Assembly (NCBI GenBank): GCA_050289485.1
Contig: JBNKFV010000003.1
Span: 1 to 64,000 of the forward strand
Reading direction: 5' to 3'
Source of the DNA: JBNKFV01 sp050289485
GTDB taxonomy: Bacteria; Pseudomonadota; Gammaproteobacteria; Pseudomonadales; Cellvibrionaceae
DNA length: 64,000 bases
Part shown: positions 33,570-43,398 of the stretch, piece after piece
Layout of the letters: each line of letters starts with the position of its first letter
Position numbering within the stretch: position 1 is the first letter of the stretch
The notes under the pieces: model-generated
The model's input: the letters and a program-made list of their open reading frames with translations, nothing else
Databases searched by the model: none
What the model was told of the DNA's origin: nothing
Translations under genes and position numbers: made by a program

Positions 33570-36500
33570 ATGTCGGACAGTCCCTATTTTAATGACGATG
33601 CTTTTTCCAATTCAGCAGACCTGCTGTTGCAGGCTATGGCGACGGTAGGTGCGGTTGCCTGGCGTTGGGATTTGCACAATGACGAATTTTTCTATTCGGC
33701 AGAATTGGCCGAGCTGTTGGGCCTTGACTTAAATCTTCAGCAGAAAAACCTGCTATCGCTATTGCCCAGTAACGAGCGGCAAGGCCTCTACCGCACGGCA
33801 AATCGCGCTTTCGATAATAACGACGTGCTCGAAGACCAGCTTCACCTGCAATTAGAACATGGCAGTTTTCCCTTTCGGATTATTGGCAGCCGCATGGACT
33901 TCGGCGATCCTGCTGCCCGTTTTCTAGCCGGTATTCTCATTACCGGTGTTGATACAGGGCAGATGTTCAGCAGTATTATTTCCAATGCCGAAGTGCTGGC
34001 GTTCGTCAAAGATTTGCAAGGCCGTTATCTGTTTGTCAATGAACAGTATGCTGGCGCCTATCAACGTGAGCAAGTGAGTTTTATCGGGCAGACAGATGAC
34101 GAGTTGTTTCCCGACAAAAACCTCTCGCGGTTGCAGGGTCTTGAGTTGCAAGTGATGCAGTTGGGGCGGTCGGTGCAAGTTGAAGAGAACCTTGTTACTG
34201 ACCGGAAACGCCGGTTTTTGAGCAGCCGGTTTCCGATTACCAATGGTCACGGTGAGCTGTATGCCATTGGTGGTATTCTTACCGATATCTCGCGGCTTAA
34301 ACAATACGAACTAACCATTGATGCACAGCGACGTAATCTGCAGGGTGTTATCGATGCAGTGCCTGCCGAAATTACTCACTTCGACATCAATGCTTGTGTT
34401 ATCGCACTCAATAAGCAGGCGGCGCAGTCGTTGGAGCAAAGTACTGAGCAGGTCAAGGGTAAAACGCTGCTCGAGATTTCCCCCGATAATGACGCAATGG
34501 CACGTGCGCATGAGACGATTGTTCAGGTGATTGCAACTGCTGAGTCATGCTCCATGGTGGTTAATCGTTGTATCCAAGATGATGTATTTATTTGGGAACG
34601 TGTAGATACGATTCCGTTGTTTTCCAAGCAATCACAAGTAACAGGTGTATTGCAGGTTTCTACAGATGTTTCCGAAATCAAAGAAAACGAACTCAAACTG
34701 ATGCGCCGTGAAGCCAGTTACAGTGCGTTTATTGCCAATAGCTCTGAGGCCATTTTAGGGTCAGAAATTCGCCCACCTATGCCTTTGGCACTTGACCACG
34801 AAGCACAGCTTGACTGGATTTCCAAACACTTGATTTGTAGCGAAGCTAATCAAAAGGCTGCTGCTATGTTGCTGCATTCTATAGAAGACCTCACTGGGAA
34901 ACATGCCATGGATGTTGTTAGTGAGGAAAATCGCTCTGTATATCGGGATTATCTCGACCGGTTAATTAAAGATAACTATGCGACCAGCCGGTTTCTTGGT
35001 CAGTTTAAAACGCCGACCAATGATACAGTTTGGTTTGAACTGTCTGGCAGAGGGCGTATTGAAAATGGCAAGCTTACAGAAATATGGAGCGTATTTCGTG
35101 ATATAACCGAGCAAAAAATGCAGGAGCTTGCACTGCGTCGCAGCGAGTTGCGTTACCGAATGTTTATTGCCAAAAGTCACGAGGGTATTTTTAGTCTATC
35201 GTTGCCGCAGCCTCTGGATATTAATAAAAGTGCCGCGGAACAGCACGATGAGATTTTGCATACCATTTTTATCAGTGAGTGCAATGAAGAATTAACCCGT
35301 CAGCATCAAAGTGATTGTAAAGGCCGCTTGTTGGTCGATGTTTTTGGCACCGATGTGGCCTCTAGGCTGATTAAGTCACTCATTGAAAATAACTACGAGA
35401 TGCCTGAGCAGGAATTAGAGGTGGTCGGTAAATCCGGTGTATCGCACTGGTACCTGGTTAATATCGACGGCATTGTTGAAGCGGGTTGTCTCACCGGTTG
35501 TTGGGCAATCAGTCGTGACATTACCGAACGCCGTCGTTATTTGAACGAGTTGGAATTTCAAGCTAATCATGATTCGTTGACCTTGCTGCCCAACCGTAAA
35601 GCCCTGTATGCCGATATCAATGCTCGCCTCGATAAACTCGCGATCAATCGTTCGCAATGCATTGCATTGATGTTAATTGATCTGGATCGGTTTAAAGAGA
35701 TTAACGATACATTAGGGCATCACATGGGCGACAAGCTGCTAAAGCAGCTTGGCCCTCGTCTTCAGGAGGTGTTGAAGAGTAGTGATAGTTTGGTAGCTCG
35801 GTTAGGGGGTGATGAGTTTGCCATTATTGTTACCGAGCCGAACGAAGCAGCGGCGCTGGATAAAGCCTTTAAGGCTTTGCTGGCGATCAAAGAAACCTTT
35901 GATCTTGATGGCTTCAAGGCTGATATTAGTGCGAGTATCGGTATTGCTTTTGCTCCCAAGCATGGGCGTGATGTAGGTGTGCTGATGCGTTACGCTGATG
36001 TGGCCATGTATCGTGCCAAGACCGAGTCAATGGGTGTGCTGGAGTACGATAAATCATTCGACGAGCACACGCCTAAGCGTTTAAGCCTGATTACTGATTT
36101 GGGCCGTGCTATCAAAGAAAAACAATTGCTATTGGTTTTTCAGCCTAAAGTAGACTTGCGCGAAAAACGCCTGAAAAGTGTGGAGGCATTATTGCGCTGG
36201 CGGCACCCCAGCCACGGTATGGTGCCGCCAGGTGAATTTATTCCCTTGGCTGAAACCACTGAGCTTATTCGGCCGTTAACATCATGGGTGCTTGATACGG
36301 CGCTGGCGCAGTGCCGCCAATGGCAAGATCAAGGGCTGAATATTCCGGTAGCGATTAATTTGTCGGCGCGCAGTTTGCACGACGAAAATATTGTTTATCA
36401 GGTTAAAGGTGCGCTCATTCGGCATGGTGTGCCCGCATCCAGCCTCGAATTAGAAATTACCGAAAGTGCGATTATGGCTGACCCGCAACGGGCGTTGCGG

Positions 36501-36872
36501 GTGCTACAGTTAATGGATGAGTTGGGGGTCTACTTGTCCATCGACGACTTTGGTACAGGGTATTCTTCTCTAGCCTATCTTAAAAAACTCCCCGTTGATT
36601 TGCTGAAGATCGATGCATCATTCGTAACCGATATGTTGTCTGATGATCAGGATGCAATCATTGTAAACTCCACCATTCACCTCGCCCACAATCTGGGCTT
36701 GCAAGTGATTGCCGAGGGGGTGGAAAACGATACCACGCTGACTGAATTGCACAGTATGGGTTGTGATCAGGCGCAGGGTTATTATGTTGCCAAACCCATG
36801 GATGCCTTGGAATTCTCGTTGTGGTTGGGGCGAACCGCCTGGCTACCTTATCGCTTGAGTGAGACTACCTGA
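33570..36872 (+). CDS. Multi-PAS GGDEF-EAL protein, paralog 2
   Basis: A 1100-residue paralog of the preceding gene with the same architecture: several PAS-like domains (about 15-120, 125-235, 255-360, 380-500, 510-650), GGDEF (motif at 746-750, the same residue number as paralog 1) and EAL (872-874, with DDFGTGYSSLAYLKKLP). Both active sites look complete. It has two of the unusual PAS variants (YSAFIANSSEAILGSEI and YRMFIAKSHEGIFSLSL, each with a proline-containing insert and SECN/SEAN), against one in paralog 1. The N-terminal PAS (VGAVAWRWDLHNDEFFYS) differs, so the signals sensed probably differ. The pair arose by tandem duplication. Confidence 0.95.
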   Translation: MSDSPYFNDDAFSNSADLLLQAMATVGAVAWRWDLHNDEFFYSAELAELLGLDLNLQQKNLLSLLPSNERQGLYRTANRAFDNNDVLEDQLHLQLEHGSFPFRIIGSRMDFGDPAARFLAGILITGVDTGQMFSSIISNAEVLAFVKDLQGRYLFVNEQYAGAYQREQVSFIGQTDDELFPDKNLSRLQGLELQVMQLGRSVQVEENLVTDRKRRFLSSRFPITNGHGELYAIGGILTDISRLKQYELTIDAQRRNLQGVIDAVPAEITHFDINACVIALNKQAAQSLEQSTEQVKGKTLLEISPDNDAMARAHETIVQVIATAESCSMVVNRCIQDDVFIWERVDTIPLFSKQSQVTGVLQVSTDVSEIKENELKLMRREASYSAFIANSSEAILGSEIRPPMPLALDHEAQLDWISKHLICSEANQKAAAMLLHSIEDLTGKHAMDVVSEENRSVYRDYLDRLIKDNYATSRFLGQFKTPTNDTVWFELSGRGRIENGKLTEIWSVFRDITEQKMQELALRRSELRYRMFIAKSHEGIFSLSLPQPLDINKSAAEQHDEILHTIFISECNEELTRQHQSDCKGRLLVDVFGTDVASRLIKSLIENNYEMPEQELEVVGKSGVSHWYLVNIDGIVEAGCLTGCWAISRDITERRRYLNELEFQANHDSLTLLPNRKALYADINARLDKLAINRSQCIALMLIDLDRFKEINDTLGHHMGDKLLKQLGPRLQEVLKSSDSLVARLGGDEFAIIVTEPNEAAALDKAFKALLAIKETFDLDGFKADISASIGIAFAPKHGRDVGVLMRYADVAMYRAKTESMGVLEYDKSFDEHTPKRLSLITDLGRAIKEKQLLLVFQPKVDLREKRLKSVEALLRWRHPSHGMVPPGEFIPLAETTELIRPLTSWVLDTALAQCRQWQDQGLNIPVAINLSARSLHDENIVYQVKGALIRHGVPASSLELEITESAIMADPQRALRVLQLMDELGVYLSIDDFGTGYSSLAYLKKLPVDLLKIDASFVTDMLSDDQDAIIVNSTIHLAHNLGLQVIAEGVENDTTLTELHSMGCDQAQGYYVAKPMDALEFSLWLGRTAWLPYRLSETT

Positions 36873-37098
36873 CTCACTATCTCTAGCCGGCTGCTGATCT
36901 TCATTTTCGAGGCAGTGTATCTATGGAAATGAAGGAATTTATAAGTGATAAATGACCGAGATGAGCCTGTTGTTAACGCTGCAGGGACAACGCAGGTAGA
37001 AAATCAACAACCTGCTAGGTGTTATCTGATGATTGCCATCTGTTGTCGACTGTTATTTAATCGACATCTCTGGTCTTTGAAATAACTAAAGGGCGTGC

Positions 37099-37290
37099 AT
37101 GAATAAAAAAGTGATCAGTTTGATTTTGGTCGTAGTAGGTATCGCGTTGCTGGTATGGGGTTATGATGTTTATGACTCTGCCGGTTCACAGGTAAGCCGG
37201 GCGCTGAGTGGCGATACGCCCATTGAAGCCTGGTTTGGAATAGTCGGTGGAGCAGTGTGTATTCTCTTGGGTGCGTTGAGGATTAAATAA
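37099..37290 (+). CDS. DUF3185 family small membrane protein
   Basis: A 63-residue protein with two membrane helices (about 5-22 and 45-61) separated by YDVYDSAGSQVSRALSGDTP. The DS-x-GS-x-VSR centre and flanking helices match DUF3185. Function unknown. It ends two bases before the start of a YqaE/Pmp3-type gene, so the two tiny membrane proteins are almost certainly translated from one mRNA. Confidence 0.85.
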   Translation: MNKKVISLILVVVGIALLVWGYDVYDSAGSQVSRALSGDTPIEAWFGIVGGAVCILLGALRIK

Positions 37291-37292
37291 TC

Positions 37293-37451
37293 ATGAATAA
37301 ACTGGTTTTAATATTGCTGGCAATTTTTTTACCTCCGGTTGCTGTGTTTCTGAAATGCGGTGCGGGTAAACACCTAATTATCAACATTGTGTTGTGTTTA
37401 TTATTTTTCTTTCCCGGTATGGTTCACGCCTTATGGACGGTGACTAGATAA
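37293..37451 (+). CDS. YqaE/Pmp3 family proteolipid
   Basis: A 52-residue, two-helix membrane protein. It starts MNKLVLILLAIFLPPVAVFL, followed by KCGAGKHLIINIVLCLL and FPGMVHALW. The AIFLPP(V)xVFLK turn, the INIxL block and PGxxHALW are diagnostic of the UPF0057/Pmp3 family, small stress-linked proteins that influence membrane potential in yeast and are envelope-stress responsive in bacteria. It is preceded two bases upstream by the DUF3185 stop codon, and its stop lies 12 bp from the convergent bepA stop. Confidence 0.92.
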   Translation: MNKLVLILLAIFLPPVAVFLKCGAGKHLIINIVLCLLFFFPGMVHALWTVTR

Positions 37452-37463
37452 CGTTATTTGCGG

Positions 37464-38969
37464 TTATAGTTTTGAATTTTTCTGTAACTCGCGAATGCTT
37501 TTGATGCGCTCCTGAATAATGGCTGTTTCCCGGGTATCGCCGCGGGTGTAGTGGAGCGCGTTTTCCAGCTGGTGCACGGCTTTGTCATAAATGCCGTTGA
37601 GTACAAAGTATTCAGCGCGCGCCTTGTGTACGCCTAATATATTGCCGGCCAAGCCGTGAACTTCTGCCAACAGATACCATAGATAGTCATCTTCAGGGCG
37701 TGCCTTGGTCATGTTTTCCAGCACGCCTTCGGCCTGTACATAATTCCCTGATTCCATTAGCAGCTCAGCGAAACGAGTAGACAGCGGATAGCTGTTGGGG
37801 TTGTTGCTGAGCTGCTTGCGCAGCATGTCAAGCGCCTTATCAAAATGGCCGGCCTTGGCTTCTATATCGATAGATGCCAGTTGGTAGACTGTATTGATAG
37901 GGTCTTTGTCCAGCAGTGGTTGCAGCGCCTCTCTGGCTTCGTCCAGCTGTCTGCCCTTGGTTAACGCCAGAGCCAGCCCATAGCGGCTGGCATCTTCTGA
38001 AAAACTCAGGCCCTGAAGCTCGCTGCGAAACCGCTGGGCTGCCACAGTCGGTGTATCTTCGTTGGCGACTTTTACGCGGGCCTGCATCAGATAAAACATC
38101 AGCCCTTGTTCGTGCTGGGGTTTGGGATAGCGTCGAGCCCGGTTTTTACTGTCGGCAATTCGACTCTCGGTGACCGGGTGGGTAAGTAAAAATTCGGGGT
38201 AGCGACGACTGAAGCGCGTGAGTTGCAGCATTTTTTCGAACATGCCGGCAAAGGCATGAGGATCCATACCTGCATTTACCAGGGTTTGCATGCCGATCCG
38301 GTCGGCCTCTTGCTCGTTCTTGCGGCTGAAACGCAGCTGACTGTCTATAGCGGCAGCCTGAGTAGCAGACAGTGCAGCCAACCCTGCGTCGCCGCCTCCG
38401 GCAGCAGCAATGACCAAACTGGCGAGCATGGCAGCCATAAAGGGTAGCTGTGAGTTAGCTTGTTTTTCGATACTGCGCGCATAGTGTCGCTGGCTCAAGT
38501 GCGCCAGTTCGTGAGCAAGTACCGAGGCTAGCTGGTCTTCGTTTTCTGCATTCAGTAACAGGCCTGTATGCACGCCAATAACGCCACCAGGTACCGCAAA
38601 GGCATTGATGGTGTCATTGGGTACAACCACCAGTTGCAAGTTTTTGTCTTGCAGTTCACTGTAGGCGGCCAGTTTATTGAGTAGTTTTTCAAAGTATTCG
38701 TTGATCAGTGGGTCGGAGCTGGTGCGTACCTGACTGCGGAACGACCTTAACCACATTTCACCTAATTGTTTTTCCTGCTGGTGGGATACCAGGCCGCGGC
38801 TGGCGTCGCCAAGATCAGGCAGTAATACTTGTGCCTTCGCGGGTGGGTTGAGCAGCAACAGGCTGCTAAACGCAAGGGTGCGAAGTCGGCGGGATGAGTG
38901 CAAAAAACGCAATATTGGCACCTTGGTAACCTGAGTGATCATGACGAATGAGGCCAGATTGTAAACCAT
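37464..38969 (-). CDS. bepA: M48 metalloprotease/chaperone BepA
   Basis: A 501-residue periplasmic zinc protease with TPR repeats that degrades or helps fold stalled outer-membrane assembly proteins such as LptD. A signal peptide is visible (cationic RRLRTL, then AFSSLLLL, ending AKA near residue 46). The zinc site is HELAH (153-157) with the third ligand Glu221 in NEQEADRIG. The C-terminal half (about 290-490) carries TPR-like helices. The ATG at 38969 is given; one at 38942 would shorten it by nine residues, and neither has a clear ribosome site. Its position beside a tusA-like gene and perM matches E. coli, where bepA is next to perM. Confidence 0.94.
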   Translation of the reverse strand: MVYNLASFVMITQVTKVPILRFLHSSRRLRTLAFSSLLLLNPPAKAQVLLPDLGDASRGLVSHQQEKQLGEMWLRSFRSQVRTSSDPLINEYFEKLLNKLAAYSELQDKNLQLVVVPNDTINAFAVPGGVIGVHTGLLLNAENEDQLASVLAHELAHLSQRHYARSIEKQANSQLPFMAAMLASLVIAAAGGGDAGLAALSATQAAAIDSQLRFSRKNEQEADRIGMQTLVNAGMDPHAFAGMFEKMLQLTRFSRRYPEFLLTHPVTESRIADSKNRARRYPKPQHEQGLMFYLMQARVKVANEDTPTVAAQRFRSELQGLSFSEDASRYGLALALTKGRQLDEAREALQPLLDKDPINTVYQLASIDIEAKAGHFDKALDMLRKQLSNNPNSYPLSTRFAELLMESGNYVQAEGVLENMTKARPEDDYLWYLLAEVHGLAGNILGVHKARAEYFVLNGIYDKAVHQLENALHYTRGDTRETAIIQERIKSIRELQKNSKL

Positions 38970-39119
38970 CTGGGGGGTATCTGCTTCGCCTAGTTTGAGT
39001 CTCTGAAACCGCGAGAGGTTCCCGGTGTTATCCTGTATAGTCCGCAGTCGGGTTTGTACTGCTGTTGTATAAACGGTACAAACTGCTGGATACAGCGAGT
39101 TTGAAGCAAGGTTTATTAC

Positions 39120-39344
39120 ATGATCACGGTTGATGCGCGTGGTTTGGCATGCCCACTGCCACTACTCAAATTGAAACAGGCACTGAATACAGTGGCCGAC
39201 GGTGAGCAGGTCATGCTGCTGGCAACGGATGCTGGTTCGTGGCGCGACGTTCGCAGCTTTGCCGAGCTGAGTACGAATGAGCTGGTCAGTGCGGAAGAAA
39301 ATGGCGGCGAGTACGTTTACATTATGCAAAAGAGTAAGCTTTAA
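39120..39344 (+). CDS. TusA/SirA-family sulfurtransferase-like protein
   Basis: A 74-residue protein starting MITVDARGLACPLPLLKLKQ with the CPxP active motif (Cys11-Pro-Leu-Pro14). VADGEQVMLLATDAGSWRDVRSF carries the second conserved block. TusA-like proteins pass persulfide sulfur to acceptors such as tRNA-modifying or molybdenum-cofactor enzymes. This is the shorter paralog commonly found beside bepA/perM rather than tusA itself. It lies 43 bp before perM on the same strand. Confidence 0.88.
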   Translation: MITVDARGLACPLPLLKLKQALNTVADGEQVMLLATDAGSWRDVRSFAELSTNELVSAEENGGEYVYIMQKSKL

Positions 39345-39387
39345 GGCTTTTGAACGGGCTGAGCCCATTTTTTGAGGGACTATTTTC

Positions 39388-40467
39388 ATGTTAACAATAT
39401 TGCGAACCTGGGTAGACCGCTATTTTGCCGTTGAAGAGGCGGTATTGCTGGCGGTTCTACTGGCGGTCGGGCTCGTGGTGATGATGACGATGGGCACTAT
39501 GCTTGCGCCCATGATCGCCAGTATGGTTATTGCGTTTCTTATGCAGGGCGTGGTGCTCAGCCTCAAGCGGCTAGGTTTGTCGCATGCTGTGGCGGTGGGC
39601 GTTACGTTTCTGTTGTTGGTAGGGCTATTTATGATAACCCTGCTTGGGCTGGTCCCTTTATTGTGGCAACAAACCGCATCGCTGTTTAAAGAGTTGCCGC
39701 GTATGTTGTCAGAAGGGCAGAAGTTACTACTGCTTTTGCCAGAGAAATACCCGGCCCTGATGACCACCGAGCAAATCAATCAACTGATTACCTTGACTCG
39801 CTCTGAAGTGGGTGTATTCGGGCAAAGCATTTTGTCATTCTCTCTGGCGAACCTGCCGATACTGGTGGGTATCCTCATCTATATGGTGCTCGTGCCTTTA
39901 TTGGTGTTTTTCTTCCTTAAAGACAGCGAGCAGATTCTCGCATGGCTCAGTTCTTTCTTGCCCAAGGAGCGCCCTGTGATGCGTAAAATCTGGCATGAAA
40001 TGAACGAGCAGATTGCCAATTACGTACGTGGTAAGGCCATCGAAATTGTGGTGGTGGGCTTGGTTTCTTATATTAGCTTTTTGCTGCTGGGGCTTAATTA
40101 CGCCGCGCTGCTTGGCTTGGCGGTGGGGTTTTCCGTGGTGGTGCCATATATTGGTGCAGCGGTAGTCACTGTGCCGGTTGCCATGATCGGCTATTTTCAG
40201 TGGGGTTGGGGTTCGGAATTTTTCTACCTGCTGCTGGTCTATGGCGTTATTCAGGCACTTGATGGCAATGTACTGGTGCCCTTGCTGTTTTCCGAAGCAG
40301 TGAACCTGCACCCAGTGGCTATTATTCTTGCGGTGCTGGTATTTGGTGGCCTGTGGGGATTTTGGGGGGTGTTTTTTGCCATCCCGCTGGCAACCCTGAT
40401 TAAAGCCGTACTCAATGCATGGCCGCTGCGTGAAACGTTTGTCGCCGAGCATCCGCCAGCAGAATGA
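39388..40467 (+). CDS. perM: AI-2E family transporter PerM
   Basis: A 359-residue inner-membrane protein with seven to eight helices. N-terminal helices are followed by an amphipathic middle part (ELPRMLSEGQKLLLLLPEKY, then a soluble helical region) and a C-terminal membrane block with FSVVVPYIGAAVVTVPVAM and the LDGNVLVPLLFSEAVNLHPV motif diagnostic of this family. The family is named for autoinducer-2 export, but many members act in ion or solute exchange; the substrate is unproven. A GAGGGA site precedes the ATG. Downstream, the pitrilysin start is about 45 bp away. Confidence 0.93.
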   Translation: MLTILRTWVDRYFAVEEAVLLAVLLAVGLVVMMTMGTMLAPMIASMVIAFLMQGVVLSLKRLGLSHAVAVGVTFLLLVGLFMITLLGLVPLLWQQTASLFKELPRMLSEGQKLLLLLPEKYPALMTTEQINQLITLTRSEVGVFGQSILSFSLANLPILVGILIYMVLVPLLVFFFLKDSEQILAWLSSFLPKERPVMRKIWHEMNEQIANYVRGKAIEIVVVGLVSYISFLLLGLNYAALLGLAVGFSVVVPYIGAAVVTVPVAMIGYFQWGWGSEFFYLLLVYGVIQALDGNVLVPLLFSEAVNLHPVAIILAVLVFGGLWGFWGVFFAIPLATLIKAVLNAWPLRETFVAEHPPAE

Positions 40468-40512
40468 TTGGGTAGCGTAAACAGATATAAGGTAAGCGAT
40501 AAGGGGATTTTT

Positions 40513-43398
40513 GTGGCTTTTTTAAGTGTTTCGCGGCGTTATGCTGCTGTTTGGTGGTTACTGGTTTTTTGCGTTAGCGCCAACGCACTCACGGTTAAAG
40601 AGCCTGTTAAAAGCCCTAATGATGATCGGCAATACCGTTATCTGATGCTCGATAACAACCTGCCGGTATTGCTTATTTCTGACCCCGACAGTAATAAATC
40701 AGCTGCCTCGATGGATGTGTCCGTGGGTAGCGGTGACGACCCGCAAGACCGTCCGGGTCTGGCGCACTTTCTAGAGCATATGCTGTTTTTGGGGACCGAC
40801 AAGTACCCCAAGGCCGGGGATTACCAGGCTTATATCAGTCGCCATGGTGGCAGCCATAATGCCTACACTAGTCAGCAGCATACCAACTACTTTTTTGATA
40901 TTGATGCCAGTCACTTTGAAGGGGCACTGGACCGGTTTGCCCGCTTTTTTGTGGCGCCTCTATTCAATGAAACTTACGTTGATAAAGAACGCAATGCGGT
41001 GCACAGCGAATATCAGGCCAAGATTCAGGATGATTATCGTCGTGGTTACGATGTCATTCGCGAAGTGGTTAATCCGGCGCACCCTGCGGCAAAATTCTCT
41101 GTAGGCAGCCTGGATACACTGGCGAATACAGCAGAAGATCCTGTGCGCGATGATCTGCTGGCGTTTTATCAAAAATATTATGCCGCCTCGAATATGCGCT
41201 TGGCCGTACTTGGCCCGCAGCCGCTGGATGTGCTGGAAAAGCTGGTAAAAAGCCGCTTTTCTGAGGTGAAAGATTTTGCGGTCGGCTATCCCAAGGAGGC
41301 CCCGTTATTTGTCAAGGGAGCTTTACCTGAGGCTGTATTTATCAAGCCGCTGAAAGATGCCCGCCGCTTGTCATTGATGTTTCCGATACCCGACATTACC
41401 CCTTACTACAAAGAAAAACCCACCGAATTTATCGGTAACCTGCTGGGGCACGAAGGTGAGGGCAGTTTGTTGTCTGCCTTAAAAGCCTTGGGGTGGGCCG
41501 AAGGGCTGGGTGCTGGTGCCAGCGAAAATGGTCGCGATAGCGCGGTGTTTTCTGTCAGCATCCAATTAACGCCTGAGGGTGAGAAACACATTGATGAAAT
41601 TCTGTCGGTGCTGTTTGAAACGATTGATCTGATTAGCCGTAAAGGGCTGAATGCCTGGCGCTATCGTGAGCAGCAAATCATGGCGGAAATGACATTTCGC
41701 TATCAGGACAAAAGCCAGGCCATTTCCAGTGTGCGTCGCTTAGCGGATGCGATGCAAACCTACCCAGAGCAGGACGTATTGCGCGGTAGTTACCTCTATA
41801 GCCAGTTCGACAAACAGCTGATTAAAAACTATCTGTCATACTTGCGGCCGGACAACATGCTGGTAATGCTGACCTCGCAGGATGTAACCACCGAGAAACA
41901 ATCACAGTATTACGATACGCCTTACCGGGTAGGCAGTGTTAGCGAGTTTTATCAGGGGCAGGCAAAGTCTGGTGAGAGCGTAGTCAAGCACTACAGTGTG
42001 CGGCGCGTGCGTGATGCCAGTGAAAAGCTGGAACAGCCCATCCATTTGCCTGCACGTAACCCGTTTATCCCCAAAGAAGCGAGTGATGTGGCTACTGGCA
42101 AAAAGGCTGTTGTGCCAGTGCCGGAAAAAGTGGTTGCTGATAAAAATTTGACCATATGGTATGCCAAAGATGAGCGTTTTGGTGTGCCCAAGGCAGATGT
42201 CTACATGCGCCTGCTGTCACCCGCAGTGGCGGCATCTGCGCAAGGTGCTGCGCAGGTAGAGTTGTTTGTTGATCTGATAAACGACAAGCTTAACGAGTTC
42301 AGTTATCCCGCAAGCTTGGCGGGCTTGGACTTTAACTTGCGAGCCACTAATCGTGGTATTGATCTTGATGTGGCTGGGTTTAGCGCCCGACAAGATTACT
42401 TGTTGCAAGAAATTCTCGCGCAGCTGAATAAGCCTGATTTTTCAGAAGCCCGATTTAATCAGTTAAAAACAGAGCGCTTGCGCCGCTGGCGCAATAGTCG
42501 CTTGCAACCGCCCTATCAGCAGTTGCTGAGTAAGCTGCCAACAACCATTTATTCGCCCTATTGGAACGACGACACGCTGGCGGATGCGCTAGCGCCTGTC
42601 ACTTATGCTGAGTTTAAAGCGTTCGCTCGCGTGGTGTTTGATAGTGCTTCGGCAACCCTGTTGTTTCATGGCGATGTGGATGCCGGCTTACCGCAAGTGT
42701 TGCGTAAGTCGTTGACCCATTTATTGGGTAATCCGACTGACGTGGCTGTTGGGAGTTCGGAGGTGGTAAAACTCAAGCCTAACGAGGCCTGGTGGCAGAC
42801 AGTGCCCACCTCGCATCCAGACCGCGCTGCGGTAATCTACGTGCAAGGGCAGGCCGACACGCTGGTTGATAAAGCCCATATGCTCGTGTTGCGGCAAGCG
42901 ATACAGTCGCCGTTTTATGAGCGCTTGCGAACTGAGCAGCAGCTGGGCTATGTCGTCGCGGCGTATGGTATGCCGATTAAAGAAGTGCCGGGTACGGTGT
43001 TTGTGGTGCAGTCACCGTCGGCAAGCCTGCAAACGGTGGTCGACAGTATGCAAGCCTTTTTACAAAACTACAGCGTACCGGCTGAACAGGTTGACGCCTT
43101 CAAGCAGGCTGTATTGACAAAGTTGCTAGAGCCGCCGCACAACCTGTTTGAGCAAGGTGGCAAGTTTTGGGCTAACATTTTGCGTGGGCGGGAAGATTTT
43201 CGTTGGGCGCAGGCTGTTGCTGAGGAGGTTAGGGCAGTTACTGCGGCAAGCCTCGACAATTATCTGCAAAAAGCCATCAAGCAGGCAGCGCGCCGCGTAA
43301 TGCTAACAACAGGGCAGACACTGGAAGACCAGGGGGGGCGTCCTGTAGTATCTGTGGAGCAGTTTAAGCAGCAACATGAGGCTTACCGGTACCCTTAA
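40513..43398 (+). CDS. ptrA: M16 family metalloprotease, protease III/pitrilysin
   Basis: A periplasmic insulinase-type protease of 961 residues from the GTG at 40513, nearly the length of E. coli protease III. AAGGGGA lies five bases upstream of that GTG. A frame start at TTG 40468 has no such site and would spoil the signal peptide (VSRRYAAVWWLLVFCVSANA). The inverted zinc motif HFLEH is at 85-89, with the third ligand Glu in the ERNAVHSEYQAK block. Four M16 half-domains follow, with a non-catalytic second pair including FYERLRTEQQLGYVV. It degrades small peptides in the periplasm. It probably shares a transcript with perM. Confidence 0.94.
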   Translation: MAFLSVSRRYAAVWWLLVFCVSANALTVKEPVKSPNDDRQYRYLMLDNNLPVLLISDPDSNKSAASMDVSVGSGDDPQDRPGLAHFLEHMLFLGTDKYPKAGDYQAYISRHGGSHNAYTSQQHTNYFFDIDASHFEGALDRFARFFVAPLFNETYVDKERNAVHSEYQAKIQDDYRRGYDVIREVVNPAHPAAKFSVGSLDTLANTAEDPVRDDLLAFYQKYYAASNMRLAVLGPQPLDVLEKLVKSRFSEVKDFAVGYPKEAPLFVKGALPEAVFIKPLKDARRLSLMFPIPDITPYYKEKPTEFIGNLLGHEGEGSLLSALKALGWAEGLGAGASENGRDSAVFSVSIQLTPEGEKHIDEILSVLFETIDLISRKGLNAWRYREQQIMAEMTFRYQDKSQAISSVRRLADAMQTYPEQDVLRGSYLYSQFDKQLIKNYLSYLRPDNMLVMLTSQDVTTEKQSQYYDTPYRVGSVSEFYQGQAKSGESVVKHYSVRRVRDASEKLEQPIHLPARNPFIPKEASDVATGKKAVVPVPEKVVADKNLTIWYAKDERFGVPKADVYMRLLSPAVAASAQGAAQVELFVDLINDKLNEFSYPASLAGLDFNLRATNRGIDLDVAGFSARQDYLLQEILAQLNKPDFSEARFNQLKTERLRRWRNSRLQPPYQQLLSKLPTTIYSPYWNDDTLADALAPVTYAEFKAFARVVFDSASATLLFHGDVDAGLPQVLRKSLTHLLGNPTDVAVGSSEVVKLKPNEAWWQTVPTSHPDRAAVIYVQGQADTLVDKAHMLVLRQAIQSPFYERLRTEQQLGYVVAAYGMPIKEVPGTVFVVQSPSASLQTVVDSMQAFLQNYSVPAEQVDAFKQAVLTKLLEPPHNLFEQGGKFWANILRGREDFRWAQAVAEEVRAVTAASLDNYLQKAIKQAARRVMLTTGQTLEDQGGRPVVSVEQFKQQHEAYRYP

